Assembly: GCA_023213315.1 (NCBI GenBank)
Contig: JAKCPI010006078.1
Coordinates: 124,001-188,000, forward strand
Reading direction: 5' to 3'
DNA: 64,000 nucleotides
Origin: Euborellia annulipes
Taxonomy: Eukaryota; Arthropoda; Insecta; Dermaptera; Anisolabididae
Position 1 is the first letter of the stretch; every line of letters starts with the position of its first letter. The notes below the pieces were generated by a model. That model made no database searches and was not told where the DNA came from. It saw only the letters and a program-made list of their open reading frames with translations. Below are positions 56,616-64,000 of this stretch, piece by piece. A program made the position numbers and the translations under genes.

Positions 56616-57434
56616 GTTGGAATAATTAACAAAATTTTATATTTTTTTTCTCTCTGTTTTATCATACAATAGAATTCTTCAAATTAATTGATAATTCTAT
56701 TTGGGATTTTACATAATTGATTTGATTCAATGGCTAATTTAACCCACCTCCGCCAGAACCACCCTTATTTCTACATTAAATAACCAACCAAAGAGAAAAA
56801 AATATTTTTTTAGATTAGACAAAAAGGAATTATTATATCTTACCCAATAGAAACAAATCAAGTTGGTAGTTAATAAAAAATTATTTTATTATATAGTTTA
56901 ATTTTGAAAATATTTAAATTGAATATTAAAAAATTATAACATGTAGTCACGAATTATAATAAATAAATATGAACGATATTTCTCAGCGCTAGTGGGTAAT
57001 TAAATATTTACGAATAGAAAGGATTTAATCATTGCCATCCCCATTCAATTCAATAGACCTAATATAGAAAGGAGATAATTTTTTTAATTATTATTTGAAA
57101 TATTATTCTATGTTTGAATATTCCCATACAGAATTAAAATTTATAAGAAATTTTTGAATTTTATATTTTTTCATAATCAAGCAAGTTGATTTGTTATTAA
57201 AAAAACAATTTGGCAAAAATAATGAAAAAAAAAATTCGAATCTCTCTCAAAAAGGAATCTGTTGGTAGCACAATCAAAGGGGGGGGGGGGGGGGAGAGAG
57301 GGACTTCTATAGAAATGATAATCAAATATAAAATAAGGGAGGATTTTTATAGGTCTATCAGAGATTTTAAAAGAGAAAGACCTTTCCTATGAAATGATGA
57401 GATAAATTGAAAAAATTTGATTGTCAGGACTCAC
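56616..57434. other. No gene recognised
   Basis: AT-rich. A G run at 57280-57295 makes a spurious plus frame. Confidence 0.5.
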
Positions 57435-57604
57435 CGAGAGAGAACCTCGGAGAGCGCTTAGTTGGATGCTCGAGCGACAAGGTCGATGATTATAAAACAA
57501 AGAGTGTACGTGTTGAGATTTCGCTTCTTTTTGATGCTCCCTCATTTGCATGTTGATTTGTTTTAGCGACTTCGACTCGTTGCCATGAGACACATGAAGA
57601 GATG
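57435..57604 (-). CDS. Putative internal exon, 170 nt (minus-strand gene)
   Basis: The acceptor TATTTTCTTTTGTTACAG precedes CATCTCTTC. The donor after CTCTCTCG is GTGAGTCCTGACAATC, similar to that of Y1 and Y2. One frame is open across the whole exon: SLHVSHGNESKSLKQINMQM, REHQKEAKSQHVHSLFYNHR and PCRSSIQLSALRGSLS. The end resembles the Y1 peptide (HHRPSRSSIPISA). Its phase joins in frame to the exon at 60441. The protein family is not recognised, and coding status is uncertain. Confidence 0.4.
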
Positions 57605-57802
57605 CTGTAACAAAAGAAAATATAATTAATTAATTATATTCTAATTAAATCCATCCATCCATTTATTTTCTAATTTAAATACTGTATCTTAAGTTAATAT
57701 TTTATCATCATTTATGACAATTTATATTGAATTGATTTAAAAAGAGTTTATTTTAACCCACATTTCCTTTCCTAATTACTTGAAGAAAAATAAATACAGG
57801 GT

Positions 57803-58176
57803 CGGGGCGCCGGAACGAATTTGAATCAGGGGGGGGGGCAAAAAATTTTTTTTAGAAAATTAAAATAATTTAATATGTTCAAATAGTATAAAATAAAAAC
57901 AAATCTACTATAAAACTTTAAAAATTTTAAATAAAATCACAATTTTAATAAAATTAAAATTTTAAAAAATTTGCTAGTGATTTTATCAAAAATTTTTGGA
58001 AAAAATTGAATTTCTTACTCTTTTAATTTAGAAGATTTTATTTTTCAAAAGTAAAAATATATCATTTTTAAAGATAAATGAAATAAAGAAAAATTTTGCC
58101 CCCCTCTGCCCCCCCCTGTAGGATGCCAGGGGGGGGCAATGTACCCTGCCCCTCCCCCCCAGTTCCGGCGCCTATG
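57803..58176. mobile_element. hAT MITE 8, 374 bp
   Basis: The ends CGGGGCGCCGGAAC and GTTCCGGCGCCTATG are flanked by the exact 8-bp duplication TACAGGGT (57795-57802 and 58177-58184). G and C runs lie inside both ends. Confidence 0.92.
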
Positions 58177-58184
58177 TACAGGGT

Positions 58185-59800
58185 CACAGGCAGACTTGAC
58201 GGGCCCCGGGGCTACTTAATAATACGCCCCCCCGCCCTTAGTTTTTTTTTAGTATGTAAAAGGCAATTGTGACCTTCATGCCAACAATTTTTTACACAGT
58301 TACACATAGCTTACAATATTTATTTACCTAAAATAAAAAAGTTATTTAAAAAAATTTCCTAAACATAGGGTTATCATAATTTATTCAGGCCAGATCCCGG
58401 TATGGAAAATTTTTTGAAAATTATACACTGAAATCTGCGTTTTTAGCTATCCTGAGACATTGCTTTGAGCTTAAAGGACCCGGGCCTCTAAACTGCAAAG
58501 TACAAGTAATAAAATTTCATTTTTTTTCTTTAATTAATTAATAAAATGACAATTTTATATTTTAATCACCTTGTGACAAGAAATTTTTTTTTTTAATAAT
58601 GATTAAATTTTTTCCATTATATCGTGGAACGTCAGAGTTTAAAGGAACTTAAAACGGAGGAGAATTAATAATAATATAATTTAAACTAGCATACATAAAA
58701 AAAAGTTAATTGCTTATTATCTCTAGAAATTTTTCCACTGCTCTTAATCAGTTTAGCTAAAATTAATTTATTTAAATGTGCGGTGCACCGGCTGCATAGG
58801 CCTAGCTACGCCCCTGTAGTCATCGTTCTCTGGAGTGAAATTGATTTGAAAGTTAAATGATTCTGATAACATTTTTTTTATTTAAATAAATTATTTTTTT
58901 TTTACCAAAAGGTCAGTCATTTCCTTACAATGATTTAAAGAAGTTGAAAAATTTCAAGAGATATTAAGCAATTATCTTTTTTTTTTAATTAGCTAATTTA
59001 AATTATCTTATTATTAATCCTCCTCCCCAACTATTCTGACTTTCCACGATGTTGCCTTCCCATCATCCTCTACATCGAGCATTCAATTTATAAACATAAA
59101 CCCCGGCCAAATTCCCTAATATATTAAATTTAAAAAAAGATAATGTTGAATTGAGAATTAAAAAATTTTCTAGTTTTTCAAAACACGAATTGATTGTAAT
59201 AAAAGAAAAAAATGAAATTTTATTATTAGAGTCCTAGGCTACTAACAAATAAGTTTTATACCGTTCAACGAAATTTTCCTTCTATTTTAAAAAATTATTA
59301 ATTAAAACGAAAGAAGATAAAAATTTCTGAAAATGAATTTCCCAAAGTTCAAAATATTAGAAATAGTAATTTATGATTTGAAATTAGTATTATGAACCCA
59401 AAATATAAAAAACAAATATTTCCTCAGAATTTAGTAAAATAAAAATTTGTCTTCAAATTTAAATGGTTTGATAAAATTAGAAGTCAAATTTTGTATGTCT
59501 ATTTGAAAAATATAAACTCACCAAATGGTAACTCGAAAGAAATAATTATTTCTTTCGAGTTTCGTTGATGATTTCACTGTTAACAGAGAGCCCCCCCCCC
59601 CCCCCATTGGATCTTTTTTTCGATAGGACGTCATTTTACCGCATACTCGGCGGGAAATCGTTTTTTGAAGTTTTAAACAAGTGTATATTCCGAAGGGCAA
59701 CCAGATCAGACTAAATGTGATGTCAATTTGTGCAGAAAGGACACCTCTAATAGAATAATTTAAAAAATCCGAAGTAATTTTAAAAAATCCGAAGTAATTG
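58185..59800. other. No clear gene; degraded repeat and exon relics
   Basis: GGGCCCCGGGGC at 58199 and GGCCTAGCTACGCCCCTG at 58798 may be ends of another MITE, but no TSD was found. On the minus strand at about 59519, TTACCATTTG before GTGAGTTTATA resembles the 3' end of the exon at 60441. TTTTTTCGATAGGACG at 59616 recurs at 60344, suggesting an old local duplication. Confidence 0.4.
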
Positions 59801-59802
59801 AC

Positions 59803-60188
59803 TCTAAAATCAATAAATTGATGTTTTTTGGCTGTGGAGAGTTACTCAGGATTCGCAGGGACTTTGCAGCCAGGAGATTAAATAAAAAAATCTTTTATTT
59901 GATTTTTTGTATATATCAAATTTAAAAAGAAATTGTATTTAATTGCATTGAATAATAAGATACCTAAGATCGTGTATAATTGACAATATTTGTAAGTACA
60001 TCTGATATTTATCGATTTTGTATTCTTTTTGTAATATAATATCAATTTTTTTAATAAATGTTATGATCATAGGCCCTGATGAAGGTCGTGATTGGCGACC
60101 GAAACGTCGGCAAATAAAAATTAAATAAAAGATTTTTTTATTTAATCTCCTGGCTGCAAAGTCCCTGCGAATCCTGTCTAAAATCAAT
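59803..60188 (+). mobile_element. Penelope-like inverted element with 12-bp TSD
   Basis: TCTAAAATCAAT is duplicated at 59803-59814 and 60177-60188. The arms CAGGATTCGCAGGGACTTTG (from 59847), continuing through CAGCCAGGAGATTAAATAAA, are mirrored at the right end (60118-60176). The plus strand at 60076 has CTGATGAAGGTCG ... CGACCGAAACGTCGG, a perfect 5-bp stem between the invariant parts. Confidence 0.75.
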
Positions 60189-60440
60189 TTTTTCTCGAAA
60201 AACCTCATTTTTTAGGCAAAAAATTATCGAAAAATAGCCCTTTTGCGAAATGCATATCTACTGGTCCATATAAGCTACATTAATTATAAATATATTTTTA
60301 GAAAGAAGAGTTTAATACGGGCGCCCGGACCTTTTTGTCTTTTTTTCGATATGACGACATTTTTTGACTCTTGGACAATCTTTGCTATAATGACAAGAGA
60401 GCTACTAATTTAGTTTAGTAAATTACATTAATAAACTCAC

Positions 60441-60522
60441 CAAAGGGCAAACTGCAGAAACACAAACTGAGATGACGTTGAGGTCTTCTGGGTTGACGAC
60501 GGGATGCATCGTCCAAGGAGTT
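60441..60522 (-). CDS. Putative internal exon, 82 nt
   Basis: The acceptor CTTTTTATTTTCAG precedes AACTCCTTGG. The donor after GCCCTTTG is GTGAGTTTATTAATG. All three frames are open. The frame that joins both the edge exon and the 57435 exon reads NSLDDASRRQPRRPQRHLSL, then CFCSLPF. The segment at 62805 is a diverged, shorter duplicate. Function unknown. Confidence 0.4.
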
Positions 60523-60634
60523 CTGAAAATAAAAAGAAAAATAATTAAATTTGTCAAGTAATTTAGGTTTCAAACAAAAAAGAGAATAAATATGATTACA
60601 CGGGACTAATATTCAAATTGTTAAGATCTATCTT

Positions 60635-60867
60635 GCCCTCGGGCATGGTGTACTTGGTAGCGCGCCCGCCTTGTAAACCAAGAGTCGCGGGTTCGGACCC
60701 CAGGGTAGTGCGATGATTTTATATAAACTATTTGGATTCCAAATGGCCCTGGACCCCAAATACATATATATTCAAACGGTTATCGTCAAAAGTCTTATAT
60801 GGCCTGAGTTTCCGAAAAGAGTGTGAGTGTGAATGAGAAACAAGTGCGAGTGTTTAAAAAAAAAAAT
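60635..60867 (+). mobile_element. SINE family B, copy 5
   Basis: GCCCTCGGGCATGGTGTACTTGG and box B GGGTTCGGACCCCAGG are present, with a shortened central palindrome and a poly-A end. Confidence 0.85.
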
Positions 60868-60905
60868 CTATCTTTGCAAAAATAAGTATGTACATTTTTA
60901 GTCGG

Positions 60906-60985
60906 ACTGATGATGAGGTATTAAATATATCTCGAAACGTCTCCGGGATCAATAAGCATATAAAGGCTTTTCATTTAATTAATTT
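60906..60985 (+). mobile_element. Penelope-like or ribozyme-type 3' end
   Basis: CTGATGATGAG ... CTCGAAACGTC is followed by TCAATAAGCATATAAAGGC. It directly follows the SINE tail. No inverted partner is seen. Confidence 0.45.
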
Positions 60986-61052
60986 AAATCAAATATATTC
61001 ACAGTCACCAAATTCCTATTCATTCCTTCCCTCTTCTCAATTAATTATATAT

Positions 61053-62038
61053 TAGGGTGTCCGTTATTTCCCAAATTGAGTTTCATGCTGCAAACGCCCT
61101 CTAAATTTTTAGGTTTTGACCTAAAAAAAAATATCAGACCCATATCAACCCTTAATATTCATATTAAATCGTGCCTAAATCATAATCAATTTCCCATTTA
61201 AATAACATGGGATTTTTGCACTTTTTGCAGTTTATTTTATTCCACTGAAACAAATATACCTAAAAATACCGTCAAAACATATTTTGTAGGAAATTTAACG
61301 CTCTACAAAAAAGGTCTGAATACTTTGTTCGATAAATTCAGCCCCTTAAAAGTTATTCAAAGATTAAGTTGTTTTCATAATTAAAACTATCGTTTCCCTT
61401 TTTTTATCCACTATCGCTTATTTTTTGCAATAAAATTATGAAATAACTGCCATAGTTCGAATATTCACGTACTTCTACCCAAATTTTAGTGTTTAAATAG
61501 TTTTTTTCTTGCAAATTTGTTATTTAATGCAAATGAAAAGGCTAAACAAAATCGCGTTTTCAATTTATTCGTTTTGTCATTTGACGCCATCTAGGGATTT
61601 GAGAGAACTTTATGACATATGAGTCTAACGTCTCGGTGGAGTCTATAAGTTTTAATTTTAATGAATACAACTTACGAGTAATCTTTGAATAACGTTTAAG
61701 GGGTTGAATTTATCGAACCAAAGTATTCAGACCTTTTTTGTAGAGCGTTAAATTTCCTACAAAATATGTTTTGACGGTATTTTTAGGTATATTTTGGCTG
61801 ACATCCTCTCTTCCTTCATCATTCTAATTTTTAGGTATATTTGTTTCAGTGGAATAAAATAAACTGCAAAAAGTGCAAAAATCCCATGTTATTTAAATGG
61901 GAAATGGATTATGATTTAGGCACGGTTTAATATGAATATTAAGGGTTGATATGGGTCTGATATTTTTTTTAGGTCAAAACCTAAAAATTTAGAGGGCGTT
62001 TGCAGCATGAAACGCAATTTGGGAAATAACGGACACCC

Positions 62039-62040
<2 letters not shown>
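61053..62040. mobile_element. Long-TIR MITE with TA target site, 984 bp
   Basis: The element 61055-62038 starts GGGTGTCCGTTATTTCCC and ends with its complement, flanked by TA on both sides. The inverted arms are about 310 bp (61055-61365 and 61679-62038). The right arm has a 47-bp insertion near 61790-61836 bordered by repeated TTTTTAGGTATAT. The ~310-bp centre has no open transposase frame. A TA duplication suggests the Tc1/mariner superfamily, but two bases alone are weak evidence. Confidence 0.82.
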
Positions 62041-62072
<32 letters not shown>

Positions 62073-62396
62073 CGCTCTCAGTAGAAAAGTGTCCACTCCA
62101 CTTTTTTCGAAAATCATTTTTTTTGTATTTTCTGTTGAAAAATATCATTCTCACTATACCCTGAACTGGGTAAGAGCGTAATTCAAATTTTTCAGTTCGA
62201 AAAGTTGCCACACGAAAAGTGTTTAACAGTGGCTCTGACAATGACAATGAAATGTTTTTTTGGTTCTCCTGAAAAATAAACAAAAATGAAGTTAGGCACT
62301 TTGCTAATTAGAACGTCGAATATATATATATATATATAGGCCTATGCGAAGATAAGTTTTCTCGGGTTAAGTCGCGTGTGATGTTGAGATTTACTC

Positions 62397-62431
62397 GACG
62401 TTTCGGCTCTCCTTTTGAAGCCATTTTCAAG
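62397..62431 (-). other. Hammerhead-like motif copy
   Basis: The minus strand reads CTTGAAAATGGCTTC ... GAGAGCCGAAACGTC, with a GGCT/AGCC stem and a changed first core (TTGAAAA). Confidence 0.35.
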
Positions 62432-62804
62432 AGTATGGGATTATGAGGGAATTGTTAGGTGGTTTGTTTACGGGGTCGCAGTCTTGCTGGTCCCCAGGTC
62501 AATTTGGTGGATACCTCAGAGGCGTGGTTTGGTCTCTGAGAGCTGGAAGAAGGTTGAGTGTGTGTAATTGTGTTTGTGTTCTGTTTAGGTTGACTACGGG
62601 GCACCAGACTGCCTACTCCCTGAGTCGAGGTGTTATTGGTTTGGTTAGTGGATGTGTTAGGGGCTGGGTTTGTTCCTGAGATTTTGTGTGTGTGATCGTG
62701 TCTGTGTTTAATTTAGGTTGACTTCGGGGCCTCAATCTGATCAATCTTAAAAATAGAGTAATGAAAATAAATAATTTTAAAATATTAAAAATAAATAATC
62801 TCAC
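62432..62804. other. G/T-rich stretch, no gene assigned
   Basis: Two diverged blocks (TGTGTGTAATTGTGTTTGTG, then TTTAGGTTGACTACGGGGC, and again near 62685-62730) form a ~150-bp tandem duplication. The plus frame at 62443-62679 matches no recognised protein. Confidence 0.4.
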
Positions 62805-62868
62805 CAAAAGGCAAAGTGAGATGACGTTGAGCTCACTTGAATCAACAAAAAGAATCTTCGAAGGAATT
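62805..62868 (-). other. Exon-like segment, diverged duplicate of the 60441 exon
   Basis: The acceptor CTTTTATTTCAG precedes AATTCCTTCG. The donor after CCTTTTG is GTGAGATTATTT. It shares CTCAACGTCATCTCA with the 60441 exon. The frame that works for the other exons has a stop here, while another frame reads ELNVISLCLL. It could be an alternative exon or a decayed copy. Confidence 0.45.
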
Positions 62869-62998
62869 CTGAAATAAAAGAAAAAAGAAAAATATAATCT
62901 CTGTATTAACTAAAAAGAGTTTTGCTTGAAAAGAGATGGAATTTTTTTCCAAACAACGCTCAAATAGACTGTAAATAAACCAGTCAATATACCGTTTA

Positions 62999-63106
62999 AG
63001 ATAACAAATTTGCGAGATAAGTTTGTGTTTGATTGGGCAAAAATTGCGCCCCCTGGAGTCGAACCAGGACCTCCACGCTTTCGCTTATCTCGCAAATTTG
63101 TTATCT
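62999..63106 (-). repeat. 23-bp inverted repeat enclosing a tRNA T-arm-like sequence
   Basis: AGATAACAAATTTGCGAGAT and three more bases (62999-63021) are exactly mirrored at 63084-63106. The minus-strand loop holds CCTGGTTCGACTCCAGG, a perfect T-stem and loop, followed by GGGCGC. No D-arm or anticodon arm fits, so this is not an intact tRNA gene. Confidence 0.6.
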
Positions 63107-63399
63107 CATATAATCTCTATATAATTATCAAATAAGAGAATTAAAATTATTTATTTATAGTGTATAGAAATAAAATTTTTTATCATTTTAACTCGTTAAT
63201 GTCAATTAAAATTGTTACCATCCACATGAAACATATATATATATATATGTCTTCACTGGGCTAAATTTTCAGGAGAGCAGATTTACTAAAAAAGTTCAAA
63301 AAAAATCTATTTTTTTTTTATTACTAATTCCGAATTCTTTAGTTCTTCATCTTATATGATGAAATATTCAATTCATCAGAATCGATGTATTTTATATAA
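63107..63399. other. No gene recognised
   Basis: AT-rich sequence. Confidence 0.4.
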
Positions 63400-63484
63400 A
63401 AAAATCTCGACATCGAATTTTTTACATGATCACAATACTTTCTCTCTCTATATATTTCATATATAGGGTAAGAGAAAGTAAAAA
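63400..63484 (+). mobile_element. Repeat family D, tail only
   Basis: ATCTCGACATCGAATTTTTT and ATACTTTCTCTCTCTATATA ... GGGTAAGAGAAAGTAAAA match the 3' end of the full copy at 40708. Confidence 0.75.
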
Positions 63485-63959
63485 TTGAAAAAACAAGACA
63501 AAGGTGAGATAAGAGAAAAGGACCAAACAAACTTTAAACTCAATTTTTCTAAAAACTAGGTTTTTCATAACGAAAATTTTAAAAATTCATATCTTCCAAA
63601 AAATTCTAAAAATACCGGCTTGCTCAGCGGGACGTGTTCTGCGCAGAAAGCATAAGAACTCAATTTTAACTCCGATGAAGATTTTGTTGGTACCTTTTCA
63701 TGTGGAAGGTCACAATTATATACCGACCAAAGCACCCGCATGCGTTTTCCATGTGATTATTTCATTGTTATTAAAAAAAGTATGATAAGTTTTTAATGGA
63801 ATCTTTTGTAATCAAACGAAGAAAAGAAATCCATTTTCTTTTATAAATAATAATCATTTAAGAAAACGCATAGAGGAGCTTGATCCTCTGTAATTATTTG
63901 ATTAGAAATGGCTAAATATGATATAAACTTCCCAGATTAGAATAGCAAGAATTGCTTAC
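63485..63959. other. No gene recognised
   Basis: Unique sequence, intron-like, between the edge exon and the next exon-like segment. Confidence 0.4.
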
Positions 63960-64000
63960 CTTGACTTCTTCGCTTTTTAGTCGTAAGCGCAAATTGACGC
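63960..64000 (-). CDS. Putative exon, partial, at the right edge
   Basis: On the minus strand the sequence enters from outside the window and ends at a strong donor, AAGTCAAG before GTAAGCAATTC. Two of three frames are open. The one ending in phase 0 (VNLRLRLKSEEVK) joins in frame to the exon at 60441. The acceptor lies outside the window. The protein is not identifiable from 13 residues. Confidence 0.4.

Noticed and set aside
62443..62807. Overlapping 78- and 64-codon frames as genes
   Set aside because: They lie in a G/T-rich imperfect duplication and have no recognisable domain.

Overview
The window is AT-rich, repeat-dense eukaryotic nuclear DNA, almost certainly from an animal. The Jockey-type LINE, the 8-bp-TSD hAT MITEs, three tRNA-derived SINE families and the abundant microsatellites fit an arthropod best. 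The species cannot be named from this sequence. There is no bacterial-style gene organisation, rRNA gene, intact tRNA gene or CRISPR array. Most open frames are chance frames in simple sequence.

Layout: 1-2650 is a tandem satellite broken by a Gypsy-like LTR retrotransposon fragment. 2650-18180 is AT-rich DNA with SINEs, foldback MITEs, one hAT MITE and low-complexity homopolymer blocks. 18180-23775 is a nested cluster: a foldback MITE holds a SINE, which was entered by a near-complete 4.3-kb Jockey-like LINE and by a hAT MITE. 23776-36750 is SINE, hairpin-repeat and minisatellite DNA. 36751-38734 is a TIR transposon relic, followed by a 164-bp tandem array to about 39960.

From about 39970 to the right edge, the minus strand carries a series of short exon-like segments with good acceptor (pyrimidine tract plus CAG) and donor (GTGAG, GTAAG or GTATT) sites. 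Several are tandemly duplicated versions of each other. Two, possibly three, minus-strand sites further left (35089, 13685 and weaker 43168) look like zero-length exons, CAG or TAG directly followed by GTAAG, i.e. recursive splice sites. The simplest reading is one long multi-exon transcription unit running right to left, with the left 40 kb as a huge TE-filled intron. Three right-hand segments (63960-64000, 60441-60522, 57435-57604) join in one open frame, but the duplicated left-hand exons carry stops and non-triplet indels, so coding status is unresolved.

The other striking signal is a short motif, CTGANGA, a variable stem-loop, then CGAAACGT, found at about ten sites. It resembles a hammerhead-ribozyme core and the ends of Penelope-like retroelements. 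Three of these sites sit in palindromic elements flanked by 12-13-bp target duplications.
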